A stretch of 64,000 nt of DNA from Massilia norwichensis (GTDB lineage: Bacteria; Pseudomonadota; Gammaproteobacteria; Burkholderiales; Burkholderiaceae_D): positions 1 through 64,000 of the forward strand of contig NZ_JANUGX010000034.1 in assembly GCF_024753245.1 (NCBI RefSeq), in the 5' to 3' direction. Positions 1 to 10,922 of this stretch are shown here, piece after piece. The translations under genes and the position numbers were made by a program. Each line of letters starts with the position of its first letter. Positions within the stretch are counted from its first letter, which is position 1. Below the pieces are notes generated by a model that had not been told where the DNA came from, ran no database searches, and saw only the letters and a list, made by a program, of their open reading frames with translations.

Positions 1-20
1 AAGCCCTTTCCATGTGGAAG

Positions 21-430
21 TCAAGAGTTGATTACGCAGTTCTCCGGCACCACCGCCGTCACCTCTATCTCCAACCGCGCCCTATCCTCGATCAGGGCGC
101 TGACCTGCACCGCCGTCATGGCCGGATAATGCTTGCCGATGATCTCGCGATACGCCGCGCCCAGCGCTTCGGCAGCGGCCAGGTACTCGCGCTTGTCGAC
201 CACATACCAGGTCATGCGGACGATGTGCTCGGGCCGCGCACCGGCTTCGCGCAGCACTTCGACCACGTTCAGCAGGGCCTGGCGCGCCTGCAGGGCGAAG
301 TCCTCGCTCTCGAAGCGGCCCTCGGCGTTCCAGCCTATCATCCCGCTGACGAAGACCTGGCGGCCGCTCGCTGCGACGCCGTTCGAATAGCCGCGCGGAC
401 GCGGCCAGCCTGGGGGTTGGAGGATGTCCA

Positions 431-434
<4 letters not shown>
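21..434 (-). CDS. RidA family enamine/imine deaminase-like protein
   Basis: 137-residue protein of the RidA/YjgF/UK114 fold, about the usual family length. The segments [13 protein letters not shown] near the N-terminus and [10 protein letters not shown] at the C-terminus fit the family. Known members hydrolyse enamines and imines and act as cytoplasmic trimers. The start ATG (434) overlaps the stop of the acyl-CoA dehydrogenase gene by ATGA, so it is translationally coupled as the last visible gene of the 2-aminobenzoyl-CoA operon. The non-aromatic intermediate of that pathway carries an amino group on a ring double bond, so a deaminase here makes chemical sense (inference). The operon may continue beyond the left edge. 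Confidence 0.85.
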
Positions 435-1588
<1,154 letters not shown>

Positions 1589-1589
1589 C

Positions 1590-2444
1590 TCAGTCTCCTT
1601 CGAATACCGGCTTCTGCTTCGCCACGAAGGCGTGATAAGCGCGGTGGAAATCGTTGGTCGCCATGCAGATCGCCTGGGCCTGGGCTTCGGCTTCGATCGC
1701 TTCGTCCACGCCCATGTTCCACTCCTGCTGCAGCATCTTCTTGGTCATGCCGTGGGCGAACGTCGGTCCCTCGGCCAGGCTGCGCGCGAGGGCCTGCGCT
1801 TCGGCCAGCAGCTCCTCCGGCGCGCACAGGCGGTTGAAGAAGCCCCAGCGCTCGCCCTCCTCGGCCGACATCGAACGGCCCGTGTACAGCAGCTCCGCCG
1901 CCCGGCCCTGGCCGATCAGGCGCGGCAGGATGGAACAGGCGCCCATGTCGCAGCCGGCCAGGCCGACGCGCGCGAACAGGAAGGCGGTCTTCGCGCGCGT
2001 GCTGGCCAGGCGCAGGTCGGAGGCCATCGCCAGGATCGCACCGGCGCCGGCGCAGATGCCGTCGACCGCCGCGACGATCGGCTGCGGACAGGCGCGCATC
2101 GCCTTGACCGCATCGCCGGTCATGCGGGTGAAGGCCAGCAGGCCGGGCATGTCGAGCTTCGTCAGCGGGCCGATGATCTCGTGGACGTCGCCGCCCGAGC
2201 AGAAATTACCGCCGGCGCCGGCGAGCACCACGGCCTTGACGTCGTCGGCGTAGGCGAGCGCGCGGAACAGGTCGCGCAGCTCCGCATACGAGTCGAAGGT
2301 CAGCGGATTCTTGCGTTCCGGGCGGTTCAGCGTGATGGTGGCAACGCCGTCGACGGCCTCGTACAGGAAGTGTTCGGCGCGGTAGCCGGCCAGGTTGTTG
2401 CGGTTGCGCGGCAGCGAATGCGCTTCGCCGGCTAGATGTCGCAT
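1590..2444 (-). CDS. enoyl-CoA hydratase/isomerase family protein (crotonase fold)
   Basis: 284-residue crotonase-fold protein. It has the oxyanion-hole segments NFCSGGDV and [10 protein letters not shown] and the acyl-CoA-binding stretch [14 protein letters not shown]. Family members hydrate or isomerise enoyl-CoA esters or open rings. The residue at the usual second catalytic Glu position lies in [12 protein letters not shown] rather than in a plain GxxPE motif, so the reaction may differ from simple hydration. RBS AAGGAG lies 8 nt before ATG 2444. It sits between marR and the dehydrogenase in the operon and probably acts after the oxygenase/reductase. Confidence 0.87.
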   Translation of the reverse strand: MRHLAGEAHSLPRNRNNLAGYRAEHFLYEAVDGVATITLNRPERKNPLTFDSYAELRDLFRALAYADDVKAVVLAGAGGNFCSGGDVHEIIGPLTKLDMPGLLAFTRMTGDAVKAMRACPQPIVAAVDGICAGAGAILAMASDLRLASTRAKTAFLFARVGLAGCDMGACSILPRLIGQGRAAELLYTGRSMSAEEGERWGFFNRLCAPEELLAEAQALARSLAEGPTFAHGMTKKMLQQEWNMGVDEAIEAEAQAQAICMATNDFHRAYHAFVAKQKPVFEGD

Positions 2445-2448
2445 GGTC

Positions 2449-2952
2449 TTACTCCTTGTTGTCGTTCAGGTGCTGCTTCATCGTGTCCAACAGCGCAATC
2501 ATCGTCGCCTTGTCGGTGGCCGGAATGCCGGCGAACAGCTCGGCCACCCAGCCTTCGTGCACGGCGGCCATCTCGGCAAACGCACGCCGTCCCGCCTTCG
2601 TGAGCCTGACCACGAAGGCGCGCTTGTCCTGCGGGTCGGCGACCCGCTCCACCAGGCCTTCCTTCTCCAGCTGGTCGACGATGCCGGTGACATTGCCGCC
2701 GGTGACCATCATGCGTTTCGAGAGTTCGCCCATGCGCAGGCCTTCCGGGTGGCGTTCGAGCTGCGCCATCAGGTCGAAGCGCGGCAGCGTGATACCGAAG
2801 CTGGTGCGCAGGCGGCTGCGGATCTCGTCCTCGACGCGCACCGTGCAGGACAGCATGCGCAGCCACAGCTTGAGCGCCTGGTGGTGCTCGGCGGTCAGGC
2901 GCGAAGTTTGGTCGAGGATGAAGTCGAGCGGTGTCTGGTCGTCGGGTTTCAC
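2449..2952 (-). CDS. MarR family transcriptional regulator
   Basis: 167 residues starting at GTG 2952, which overlaps the SDR stop as GTGA. An in-frame reading continues upstream, but that stretch lies inside the SDR gene and is not the true start. A winged helix-turn-helix spans roughly residues 50-120 ([48 protein letters not shown]). MarR proteins are dimeric repressors released by aromatic acids or their CoA esters. The perfect palindrome overlapping the operon promoter at 7770-7783 is its likely operator, giving autoregulation and induction by an aminobenzoyl-CoA-type ligand (inference). Confidence 0.9.
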   Translation of the reverse strand: MKPDDQTPLDFILDQTSRLTAEHHQALKLWLRMLSCTVRVEDEIRSRLRTSFGITLPRFDLMAQLERHPEGLRMGELSKRMMVTGGNVTGIVDQLEKEGLVERVADPQDKRAFVVRLTKAGRRAFAEMAAVHEGWVAELFAGIPATDKATMIALLDTMKQHLNDNKE

Positions 2953-3704
2953 ATCACCTCCCCGCCGGCCACGGCGATGGCCTGGCCGTTCATGGCACCG
3001 GCCGCCGGCATGCACAGCATCGTCACCGCATGCGCCACCTCGTCCGGCTGCACCAGGCGCCCCTGCGGATTGTTCGATGCCAGCTCGGCGCGCGCTTCGT
3101 CCTCGGTGCGGCCGGTCTTGCGCACGATGTTGGCGACGGCCTCCTGAACGATGTCGGTCTCGGTATAGCCGGGGCAGACGGCGTTCACGGTGATGCCCTT
3201 CGATGCCAGCTCGAGCGCCAGTGCGCGTGTGAGGCCGACCAGGCCGTGCTTGGCGGCGCAGTAGGCGGCGACGTAGCGGTAGCCGGTGAGCCCGGCCGTC
3301 GAGGCGACATTGACGATGCGCCCCCAACCCGCCTCCAGCATGGACGGCAGCGCGGCCTGGATGCAGTGGTAGGCGCCGGTCAGGTTCACGTCCAGCATGC
3401 GCTGCCAGGTCGCCGCATCGGTACGCATGAAAGGGCTCGACGCGGCCTGGCCGGCATTGTTGACCAGGATGTCGACCACGCCCGCCAGCGCGAAGGCCTG
3501 CGCCACGCTGGCCGGATCGGTCACGTCCACCGTCTGCCAGGCGACGCCGCCGCCGAGTTCACGCGCCGCGGCGTCCAGCCCGGCGGCGTCGCGCGCCATC
3601 AAGCTCACGCGCGCCCCCTGCGCCAGCAGGCTGCGTGCGATCGCCAGCCCGATGCCACGGCTGGCACCCGTCACCACCGCGTGTTTTCCAGCGAGTGCGT
3701 CCAT
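2949..3704 (-). CDS. SDR family NAD(P)-dependent oxidoreductase
   Basis: 251-residue classical short-chain dehydrogenase. Cofactor motif TGASRGIG is near residue 12, NNAG follows, and the catalytic Tyr/Lys lie in YVAAYCAAKHG. The C-terminal GYTETDIV region follows the Asn-Ala-Val-Cys-Pro-Gly motif. The start ATG at 3704 shares one base with the stop of the preceding monooxygenase/reductase gene (TGATG), and its stop overlaps the marR GTG start. Within this operon it likely oxidises a hydroxyacyl-CoA formed after hydration; the substrate is inferred from context only. Confidence 0.9.
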   Translation of the reverse strand: MDALAGKHAVVTGASRGIGLAIARSLLAQGARVSLMARDAAGLDAAARELGGGVAWQTVDVTDPASVAQAFALAGVVDILVNNAGQAASSPFMRTDAATWQRMLDVNLTGAYHCIQAALPSMLEAGWGRIVNVASTAGLTGYRYVAAYCAAKHGLVGLTRALALELASKGITVNAVCPGYTETDIVQEAVANIVRKTGRTEDEARAELASNNPQGRLVQPDEVAHAVTMLCMPAAGAMNGQAIAVAGGEVM

Positions 3705-6079
3705 CAACCCTCCAGCAGCCTGGCCGCGACCTGCTGCGGCGACAGGCCTGTGTTTGCCGCCGCCAGCTGGCGCTCGCGCTCCAGGTTGCGTTCCAGCTGC
3801 GCCTTGCCGGCCAGGTACTGCCTGGGCCAGGCGATGGCCGTGTAGCCGATCTTCGCCGCTTCGTGCAGGGTCCAGGCCGGATCGGCCAGGTGCGGCCGGC
3901 CGACCGCGCACAGGTCGGCGCGGCCGGCGGCGATGATGCTGTTGGCGTGGTCGGCTTCGAAGATCGAGCCCACCGCGATGGTCGGGATGCCGGCCTCGTT
4001 GCGGATGCGGTCCGCGAATGGGGTCTGGTACATGCGGCCGAACACCGGCTTTTCCTGCTTGCTGACCTGGCCCGACGAGCAATCGATCATGTCGGCCCCG
4101 GCCTCCTTGAACAGGCGCGCGATGGCGACCGCGTCTTCCGGCGTGATGCCGCCTTCGACCCAGTCGTGGGCCGAGATCCGCACGCTCATGGGTTTAGCCG
4201 CCGGCCACACGGCGCGCATCGCGCGGAACACGCGCAGCGGGTAGCGGCAGCGGTTTTCAAGACTGCCGCCGTATCGATCGCTGCGGCGGTTGGTCAGCGG
4301 CGAGATGAAGGACGAGAGCAGATAGCCGTGCGCGCAGTGCAGCTCCAGCCAGTCGAAGCCTGCTTCCTCGGCCGCCAGCGTGGCGCGCACGAAGTCGGCT
4401 TCGACCCGGTCCAGGTCGGCGTCGATCGCCTCGCGGGCCATCTGCGAGACGCCCGGCAGGTACTGCTGCGCGGACGCCGCGATCAGCGGCCAGTTCCCGT
4501 CCGGCAGCGGCTGGTCGATCCCCTCCCACATCGCGCGCGTCGAGCCCTTCGGTCCGGCGTGACCCAGCTGCAGGGCGATCTTCGCATCGCTTTGCCCATG
4601 CACGAAGTCGACGATGCGCTTCCACGCCGCCGTGTGCTCGGGGGCATACATGCCGGGGCAGCTCGGCGTGATGCGCGCGTCGGCCGAGACGCAGGTCATC
4701 TCGGCGAAGACCATCGCCGCGCCGCCCAGCGCACGCGCGCCCAGGTGCACCAGGTGCCAGTCGCCGGGCACGCCGTCGACCGCCGAATATTGCGCCATCG
4801 GCGAGACCAGGATGCGGTTCTTCAGCACCACGTCGCGCACGCGGTAAGGCGTCAGCATCGGCGGGATATGCGTCCCGGCTGGCAGGGGCAAGCCGGCCTG
4901 GGCGCAGGCGCGCGCGGCGAACCAGTCCTCGAAGCCGGCCACATAGCCGGGGTCGCGCAGGCGCAGGTTTTCGTGCGAGATGCGCTGGCTGCGCGTCAGC
5001 ATCGCATACGCGAACTGCGGGGCTTCCAGCGCGCTGTAGCGCTCGACGTTCTCGAACCATTCCATCGAATTGCGCGCCGCCGACTGGATCTTCAACACCT
5101 CGACCGAGCGGCTGGCCTGATAGGCATCCAGCGCGGCACGCAGGTCGCCGGCATGCGCGCCGCAGCAGCGCGCCAGCTCGATCGCGTCTTCCAGCGCCAG
5201 CTTGGTGCCGGAGCCGATCGAGAAGTGCGCGGTGTGTGCCGCATCGCCCATCAGCACCACAGGGACATCGCCGTTCCAGTGGACCCACTGCTCGCAGACG
5301 ATGCGCGGGAAAGCGATCCAGATCGCGGAGCCACGCAGGTGCGCGGCATTCGACATCAGCGCGTGGCCGTCGAGGTGCTCGGCGAACAGGCGCTCGCAGA
5401 AGGCGATCCCCTCTTCCTGCGGCATGTCGGCCAGGCCGGCCTTGCGCCATACCTCTTCTGGCGTTTCGACGATGAAGGTCGAGGTATCGCCGTCGAACTG
5501 GTAGATGTGGGCCTGGAACCAGCCGACCTCCGTCTCCTTGAACACGAAGGTGAAGGCGTCGAACGTCTTCTTCGTGCCCAGCCAGACGAAGCGGCAGCGG
5601 CGCGTTTCGACCGTCGGCCGGTAGTCTTGCGCATAGCGGGTGCGGATGCGGCTGTTCAGGCCATCGGCGGCGATCACCAGATCGGCATCGTAGCGGGCGG
5701 CCACAAGCTGATCGTCATCGACGACGGTCTCGAACACCAGCTCGACCCCCAGCTCCTCGCAGCGATGCTGCAGGATGTTGAGCAGGCGCTTGCGGGCGAT
5801 GCCGCAGAAGCCATGCCCGCTGGAGGTGACGCGGCTGCCCTTGTAGAAGACGTCGATGTCGTCCCAGTGGTTGAAGGCCTGCAGGATGGCGCGCGCGGTC
5901 GGCTCGTCGCTGTCCACCAGCTTGCCCAGGGTCTGGTCCGAGAACACCACGCCCCAGCCGAAGGTGTCGTAGGGCCGGTTGCGCTCGACCACCACGAGGC
6001 GATGCGCCGGATTCTGCTTCTTCATCAGCAGCGCGAAATACAGGCCGGCCGGTCCGCCGCCTATGCAAACGATGTTCAT
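3704..6079 (-). CDS. bifunctional 2-aminobenzoyl-CoA (salicylyl-CoA-like) monooxygenase/reductase
   Basis: 791-residue fusion. Residues 1 to about 390 form a flavoprotein monooxygenase: [10 protein letters not shown] dinucleotide motif at the N-terminus and [16 protein letters not shown] further on. Residues from about 400 form an old-yellow-enzyme-type TIM barrel ([40 protein letters not shown]). This architecture is known from aerobic 2-aminobenzoyl-CoA monooxygenase/reductase and from proteins annotated bifunctional salicylyl-CoA 5-hydroxylase/oxidoreductase. The former dearomatises 2-aminobenzoyl-CoA with O2 and NADH. The adjacent ligase matches 2-aminobenzoate-CoA ligases, so anthranilate is the favoured substrate over salicylate; 5-hydroxylation of salicylyl-CoA cannot be excluded. 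Confidence 0.9.
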   Translation of the reverse strand: MNIVCIGGGPAGLYFALLMKKQNPAHRLVVVERNRPYDTFGWGVVFSDQTLGKLVDSDEPTARAILQAFNHWDDIDVFYKGSRVTSSGHGFCGIARKRLLNILQHRCEELGVELVFETVVDDDQLVAARYDADLVIAADGLNSRIRTRYAQDYRPTVETRRCRFVWLGTKKTFDAFTFVFKETEVGWFQAHIYQFDGDTSTFIVETPEEVWRKAGLADMPQEEGIAFCERLFAEHLDGHALMSNAAHLRGSAIWIAFPRIVCEQWVHWNGDVPVVLMGDAAHTAHFSIGSGTKLALEDAIELARCCGAHAGDLRAALDAYQASRSVEVLKIQSAARNSMEWFENVERYSALEAPQFAYAMLTRSQRISHENLRLRDPGYVAGFEDWFAARACAQAGLPLPAGTHIPPMLTPYRVRDVVLKNRILVSPMAQYSAVDGVPGDWHLVHLGARALGGAAMVFAEMTCVSADARITPSCPGMYAPEHTAAWKRIVDFVHGQSDAKIALQLGHAGPKGSTRAMWEGIDQPLPDGNWPLIAASAQQYLPGVSQMAREAIDADLDRVEADFVRATLAAEEAGFDWLELHCAHGYLLSSFISPLTNRRSDRYGGSLENRCRYPLRVFRAMRAVWPAAKPMSVRISAHDWVEGGITPEDAVAIARLFKEAGADMIDCSSGQVSKQEKPVFGRMYQTPFADRIRNEAGIPTIAVGSIFEADHANSIIAAGRADLCAVGRPHLADPAWTLHEAAKIGYTAIAWPRQYLAGKAQLERNLERERQLAAANTGLSPQQVAARLLEG

Positions 6080-6086
6080 AAGATAG

Positions 6087-7724
6087 TCACTGAGCTCTCA
6101 ACTTGAAGCGCTGCAGCTTGCCGGTCTCGGTGCGCGGCAGCTTGTCGGTAAAGCGCACGGCGCGCGGGTATTTGTAGGGCGCGATGTTGTCCTTGGCGAA
6201 GGCTTGCAGCGTGCGCACCATGTCGGGCGATGCCTCGAAGCCCGGCTTGAGCACCACATGGGCTTCGACGATCTGGCCGCGCTCCTCGTCGGCGCGGCCG
6301 ACCACGCCGCACTCCGCCACCGCCGGATGGCGCAGCAGCACGTCCTCGACCTCGGCGCCCGCGATGTTGTAGCCGGCCGAGATGATCATGTCGTCGGTGC
6401 GCGAGCGGTAGTAGAAGTAACCGTCCTGGTCCATCTCGTAGGCGTCGCCGGTGATGTTCCAGCCGTTCAGCACGTAGTTGCGCTGGCGTTCGTCGGCCAG
6501 GTAGCGGCAGCCGGTCGGGCCCTTGACGGCCAGGCGCCCGATGACGCCCGGCCCGACCGGCTGGCCATCATCGTCGAGTATGCAGGCCGCATAGCCGGGC
6601 ACCGGCTTGCCGGTGGCGCCGGGGCGGATGGCGTCGCCGCTGGCGGAGATGAAGATATGCAGGATCTCGGTGGCGCCGATGCCGTCGATCATGGCGATGC
6701 CGGTGGCGCGCTTCCAGGCCTCGCGCGTGGCCAGCGGCAGCGCCTCGCCGGCCGATACGCATTTCTGCAGCGAGCGCAGATCGTAGCTGGGGACCAGCGG
6801 CGTCATCTGCCGGTAGAAGGTCGGCGCCGTGAAGCAGACCGTGGCCCGGTAGCGTTCGATCGCTGCCAGCAGCCCCTCCGGCGTCAGCTTTTCCAGCAGC
6901 ACGCCGGCCGCGCCGAAGCGCAGCGGGAACAGCAGCAGTCCGCCCAGGCCGAAGGTAAAGGCCAGCGGCGGCGTGCCGATGAAGATGTCGTCTGCGCCGG
7001 CCTTGAGCGTGTAGCGCGGGAAGCAGTCGCAGATCGCCAGGATGTCGCGATGGAAGTGCATCGTGCCCTTGGGGATGCCGGTCGTGCCCGAGGTGAAGCT
7101 GATCAGGCAGACGTCGTCGGCGGCGGTGTCGACCGGGGCGAAGGGCTGCGTGTGCTTTGCCATGCGCGCCTCCAGGCTGTCGGCATGGCCCGGCATGTCG
7201 AACCGGATCACGGGCGCCTGCCCTGCCACCTGTTCCAGCTCGCCGCTCAGCGCGCCCGCACACAGCACCGCGTTCACGTTGGCCTTGTCGAGGATGACGC
7301 CCAGTTCGCGCGCACGCAGCAACGGCATGGTGGGCACCGCGACCAGTCCGGCCTTCAGCACCGCCAGGATGCTGGCCGCCATCGTCGGGCAGTTGGCCCC
7401 GCGCAGCAGCACGCGATTGCCGGGCACCAGACCGAGGTCGGTGCGCAGGACGTGGGCGATGCGGTCGACCTGCTGCTGCAGCTCGGCGTAGGTCCATCGC
7501 ATCTGCTCGCCCAGATGCTCGCCGATCACCGCCGTGCGTGCGCCGCGGCCGGCGGACACGTGCGCATCCACCAGTTCGGCCACGCAGTTCAGGCGCGGCG
7601 GGTACTGGAGTTCGGGAAGGTCGAAGACGAGGTCCGGCCACTGCTCTGGCGGCGGAAGATGGTCCCGCGCGAAGGTATCGACGTGGGCCGAGGCGTTTGA
7701 TTCTGCAGCGGAAAAGCTCGTCAT
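6087..7724 (-). CDS. 2-aminobenzoate-CoA ligase (benzoate-CoA ligase family)
   Basis: 545-residue AMP-forming acyl-CoA synthetase with P-loop [10 protein letters not shown], the [12 protein letters not shown] adenylate motif, [18 protein letters not shown] region and C-terminal [12 protein letters not shown] carrying the catalytic Lys. It activates an aromatic acid with ATP and CoA and is the first enzyme and first gene of the operon. ATG 7724 is preferred over upstream codons because GGAG lies just before it (GGAGCGCTTTT-ATG) and the extra N-terminal residues look non-coding. Benzoate or salicylate ligase activity remains possible; cluster content favours 2-aminobenzoate (anthranilate). Confidence 0.88.
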   Translation of the reverse strand: MTSFSAAESNASAHVDTFARDHLPPPEQWPDLVFDLPELQYPPRLNCVAELVDAHVSAGRGARTAVIGEHLGEQMRWTYAELQQQVDRIAHVLRTDLGLVPGNRVLLRGANCPTMAASILAVLKAGLVAVPTMPLLRARELGVILDKANVNAVLCAGALSGELEQVAGQAPVIRFDMPGHADSLEARMAKHTQPFAPVDTAADDVCLISFTSGTTGIPKGTMHFHRDILAICDCFPRYTLKAGADDIFIGTPPLAFTFGLGGLLLFPLRFGAAGVLLEKLTPEGLLAAIERYRATVCFTAPTFYRQMTPLVPSYDLRSLQKCVSAGEALPLATREAWKRATGIAMIDGIGATEILHIFISASGDAIRPGATGKPVPGYAACILDDDGQPVGPGVIGRLAVKGPTGCRYLADERQRNYVLNGWNITGDAYEMDQDGYFYYRSRTDDMIISAGYNIAGAEVEDVLLRHPAVAECGVVGRADEERGQIVEAHVVLKPGFEASPDMVRTLQAFAKDNIAPYKYPRAVRFTDKLPRTETGKLQRFKLRAQ

Positions 7725-7768
7725 AAAAGCGCTCCGGAGAAAGTATCGGCGGCATGCTGCTGACAAAT

Positions 7769-7797
7769 ACTTTAGGCCTAAAGCATTTTAGAGGCAA
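7769..7797 (-). promoter_or_regulatory. promoter and probable MarR operator of the aminobenzoyl-CoA operon
   Basis: On the minus strand TTGCCT (7797-7792) is separated by exactly 17 nt from TAAAGT (7774-7769), a plausible sigma-70 promoter about 40 nt upstream of the ligase start. The perfect palindrome CTTTAGGCCTAAAG (7770-7783), extended to AT-N-14-N-AT, covers the -10 and part of the spacer. An overlapping weaker dyad, CTAAA-4-TTTAG, lies beside it. A repressor bound here would block RNA polymerase. The operon's own MarR is the obvious candidate (inference). Confidence 0.65.
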
Positions 7798-7935
7798 GCG
7801 AAATTCTTCAGTTGGCAGACCAGTACTTCTCTCGACAAATTACGGGACGCGACTACGACGTAAGAACTCTGTCAACTGTTCGCTTACTGCATAGCCGTGG
7901 CTCGATAACCAAGTCCGACGTTCGCCGTATCTGGC

Positions 7936-7977
7936 TTGACAAGGGCCGCCATCGTGACATTTAGTGAGAATTTCTCA
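7936..7977 (+). promoter_or_regulatory. putative gajA promoter with adjacent palindrome
   Basis: A perfect -35 hexamer TTGACA is at 7936-7941; the -10 is weak (around 7956-7963). Just downstream is TGAGAA-T-TTCTCA (7965-7977), a 13-bp dyad at the expected transcription start. This placement argues against a GTG start at 7964 and for ATG 8024. It could be an operator restraining the defence genes; no regulator gene is adjacent. Confidence 0.4.
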
Positions 7978-8023
7978 ACGTCAAATACGATATTCTTCTA
8001 GAAACTTCTTATTTGGAAATTCC

Positions 8024-9676
8024 ATGATCATTAAAAAACTTATAACTAAAAACTTCAAGAAATTCACTAATAGAACCTTCGAATTTAATGAAGATGTGAA
8101 TATTTTAGTTGGCGATAACACGATGGGTAAGAGTTCGATTTTAGAAGCGATCGAACTAGCTACAAACTGCTGCTTCCGAGGAAAAACCTTGACATCGGAA
8201 ACAGCGCTTGAGCTTATGAATAGAAAAGCAGCCGCGGCCTACCTTATTAGTGATTTGAACTACACTGCGCTCCCGGAAATTGTTATAGAGTTGTTTGTAG
8301 ATGGCATTCCTGAATACAGGGGAACGCACAATACACTTTCGGAGGATGCGCAAGGCATCACGCTCAGGATCGCATTTGATCTGGACTTGTTAGGAAAGTA
8401 TGACGAGCTGACCAAAACCCCAAGCAATGTGCGGACAGTTCCCATTGAATTCTTCAAAACGGAATGGATGGATTTCGCTGGAAACCAAATCAAGTCAATA
8501 ACCAGAAAAGCCAAATCTCTGCTAATTGATCCGTCTCGCCTGCATCCGACATACGGAAAAAATCAATATATTACTACTCTACTTGCATCTGCACTGACAA
8601 AGGACGAATTAGCGCACTTAAACCTCGACTTTAGACAACTTAAAAATATATTTGATGAACAGCAGCACGTCTCACTCATCAATAAAAGCCTTGATACAGA
8701 CAAGACGATCACCAATGGAACACTGAAGATTGTTGCCGATATAGCTGCCAATCGTGGCATCGAAGCATCACTTCAACTAGCGGTGGACGAAGTATCCTTC
8801 CCTTTAGTCGGCAAAGGTGAGCAAAGCCAAATTCAAATTAAACTTGCCATCCAAAACAAAGCAAAGTCCGTCGATTTTATTCTGCTCGAAGAGCCAGAAA
8901 ACCATCTATCTCACATGAACTTAACGCGATTAGTTAAGTACATAGAGGAGCATAGCAGCGGCCTGCAAGTATTTATTTGCACTCACAGTTCGTATGTCCT
9001 CAACAAATTAAATATCGCCAAGCTTTGCCTGGTCGCACATAACTACATCCGTCTTAAAAACATAGACCCCACGATCTCAACCAAAATTAAACGGCTACCT
9101 GGCTACGACACGTTACGTGCCGTATTGGCCAACAAAGTAATATTAGTAGAGGGCCCCTCAGACGAACTAATTTTGAAAAAGCTATATTGCTCCAAACATG
9201 GAAAACTACCGGAAGAGGATGGAATCGAAATTCTTGTTGTACGCGGCCTGGGGTTTGAAACGTACTTAGAGATTGTCAAGGACATTGGAACGACTACTCA
9301 TGTACTCAAGGATAACGATGGCGACTTCAAAACGAATGTCGAGGCTCTACAAGACAAATATAAAGTCTATCCGAATATTAAGTTCTTTGCCCCTTCGAAT
9401 AATTCCTTAAATTCGCTGGAACCTGCACTCATTGCGGAACATAACAATACTGCAGTCGCTCTAGACGCCTTCGCAAAACTGATTTTGTCGACTAAGACCT
9501 ACAATTTATACGAAAAAGAACCGGACCTCACCGCAAAGACCTCCTTCTTAAAAAATTGGTTTGGCGGCGACACCGGCAATGGCAAGAAAAAAGTCGATTC
9601 TGCAATGCGTATTTTTGAAAGCGATACGACCATTAACTACCCAGCGTATCTTGTAGGAGCTTTCGATTTTGCCTAA
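8024..9676 (+). CDS. gajA: Gabija anti-phage protein GajA (OLD-family ATPase/TOPRIM endonuclease)
   Basis: 550 residues, close to known GajA length. The N-terminal ABC-type ATPase has Walker A GDNTMGKSS (Lys36), a signature-like GKGEQSQIQIK, Walker B FILLEEPENH (Glu near 289) and THSSYVLNKL. The C-terminal TOPRIM domain shows ILVEGPSDE (Glu near 376) and LKDNDGD (near 430). Known GajA proteins are sequence-specific DNA-nicking endonucleases controlled by nucleotide levels and form a complex with GajB. ATG 8024 is chosen over GTG 7964, which lies in the promoter. The gene is strikingly AT-rich against its surroundings, a sign of recent transfer. Confidence 0.88.
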   Translation: MIIKKLITKNFKKFTNRTFEFNEDVNILVGDNTMGKSSILEAIELATNCCFRGKTLTSETALELMNRKAAAAYLISDLNYTALPEIVIELFVDGIPEYRGTHNTLSEDAQGITLRIAFDLDLLGKYDELTKTPSNVRTVPIEFFKTEWMDFAGNQIKSITRKAKSLLIDPSRLHPTYGKNQYITTLLASALTKDELAHLNLDFRQLKNIFDEQQHVSLINKSLDTDKTITNGTLKIVADIAANRGIEASLQLAVDEVSFPLVGKGEQSQIQIKLAIQNKAKSVDFILLEEPENHLSHMNLTRLVKYIEEHSSGLQVFICTHSSYVLNKLNIAKLCLVAHNYIRLKNIDPTISTKIKRLPGYDTLRAVLANKVILVEGPSDELILKKLYCSKHGKLPEEDGIEILVVRGLGFETYLEIVKDIGTTTHVLKDNDGDFKTNVEALQDKYKVYPNIKFFAPSNNSLNSLEPALIAEHNNTAVALDAFAKLILSTKTYNLYEKEPDLTAKTSFLKNWFGGDTGNGKKKVDSAMRIFESDTTINYPAYLVGAFDFA

Positions 9677-10823
9677 TACTTTCATATTCGCTGGCGCTGG
9701 CACCGGCAAGACAGAGCGTATCGTAGACGAATCCATTCGTCTAGTACATGAATCTAAGCGGGTTCTTGTCCTCACTTATACACAAAACAATCAAAAAGAA
9801 GTATTGGAAAGATTTCTTGTGAAGCATCGAGGCATCCACGACGACTTTAGGGTCAAAGGGCTTCTCACTTTCTATTTGGAAGAAATAATACGCCCATACC
9901 AGCGAGAATTTTTTTCGAAACGAATCGAGGGATTTATCCTCAATGACGCAGACCCCCACAAGAAAAATGGGTATAACATCCCTGGCCGAAAAGAGATACT
10001 GACCAACGGCAAATATAACCCTTTGTATTATTTGACTTCGTGTCAGACGCAAGCTCATTCGGCCTTACTCGCGAAATTTGCCTACACTATCATCAAAAAG
10101 ACAAATAACGCTCCCATTCAACGTCTAGAAGCAATTTATGACAGCTTATATTTCGATGAGTGTCAGGATATGGTCGGATGGGACTTTGAGGTTCTCTCCT
10201 TAATAGCAAAAAGCAAGAAGATTTCAATCACCTGCGTGGGAGATTTTAGGCAAACTATCTACGAAACTGCTATAACTTCAAAGAAGCCAGGCACAAGCAA
10301 TGAGAAAGTTGCACACCTAAAGAAGCTTAAATTTGCACAAGAAGAAATGAACGAATCGCGGCGTTCTGTTCCCGAAATCTGTAATTACGCAAGCAAACTT
10401 CACACCCAGGAAGATTATCCGCCGTTAAAGTCCAACGTAGTACCGCCAGAGGAGTATCGCGACCATCAAGGTGTCTTTGTGGTAAAGGAGAGTGACGCAC
10501 GCACTTACCTTACTCTTTACCAACCCGTAATACTACGTCAAAGCGTTGCCGCCGGCACAAAGTATAACGACTTGGGGCTGCGCTGTATAACTTTTGGCAA
10601 ATCTAAAGGATTAGGCTTCCCTCGGACGGCCATTATTCCAACTCAAGCGCATTTACAGTTTCTACAGGATAACAATAGGGCGTTTTCGCAAGGTAAAACA
10701 GATGAGTCTCGCAACAAGTTTTACGTCGCGCTTACCAGAGCAAAATATAGCGTAGCGCTAATCGTGCCCAATAAGATTGCCCCGAATTGCCACGTCCCAA
10801 CTTGGGCGCCGATCGAAACTTAG
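9669..10823 (+). CDS. gajB: Gabija anti-phage protein GajB (UvrD-like helicase)
   Basis: 384-residue superfamily 1 helicase. Motifs in order: Walker A AGAGTGKT, YTQNNQ (Ia-like), YFDECQDM (Walker B), CVGDFRQTIY (III), ESRRSVPEICNYA (IV), FGKSKGLGFP (V) and YVALTRAKYS (VI). The start is TTG 9669, overlapping the gajA stop by 8 nt, supported by GTAGGAG at 9-nt spacing. It is shorter than the well-studied Bacillus GajB (about 494 residues), so it may lack accessory insertions, but all core motifs are present. It is AT-rich like gajA and forms one operon with it. Confidence 0.87.
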   Translation: MPNTFIFAGAGTGKTERIVDESIRLVHESKRVLVLTYTQNNQKEVLERFLVKHRGIHDDFRVKGLLTFYLEEIIRPYQREFFSKRIEGFILNDADPHKKNGYNIPGRKEILTNGKYNPLYYLTSCQTQAHSALLAKFAYTIIKKTNNAPIQRLEAIYDSLYFDECQDMVGWDFEVLSLIAKSKKISITCVGDFRQTIYETAITSKKPGTSNEKVAHLKKLKFAQEEMNESRRSVPEICNYASKLHTQEDYPPLKSNVVPPEEYRDHQGVFVVKESDARTYLTLYQPVILRQSVAAGTKYNDLGLRCITFGKSKGLGFPRTAIIPTQAHLQFLQDNNRAFSQGKTDESRNKFYVALTRAKYSVALIVPNKIAPNCHVPTWAPIET

Positions 10824-10880
10824 ATCCCGCGCGATTCACGTCCTCAATAAACCCTCCTTTCCGGCCTTCCTCCTTTAAAG

Positions 10881-10922
10881 CGACATATCAATGACTTAAT
10901 GAATGAGATCCTTGATATGTCG
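10881..10922. repeat. 11-bp perfect inverted repeat between convergent genes
   Basis: CGACATATCAA (10881-10891) and TTGATATGTCG (10912-10922) can form an 11-bp stem with a 20-nt loop. It lies between the end of gajB and the end of the receptor pseudogene, so it may act as a weak bidirectional terminator. It lacks a T tract and is AT-rich, so a protein-binding site or boundary of the transferred segment is equally possible. Confidence 0.45.

Noticed and set aside
3705-4082. Upstream in-frame extension of the SDR gene
   Set aside because: It overlaps the end of the monooxygenase/reductase in another frame; the SDR cofactor motif starts right after ATG 3704.
7964-8023. GTG start giving gajA 20 extra residues
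   Set aside because: It lies beside the TTGACA promoter at the likely transcription start, and the added residues resemble no GajA N-terminus; ATG 8024 starts with the normal first beta strand.
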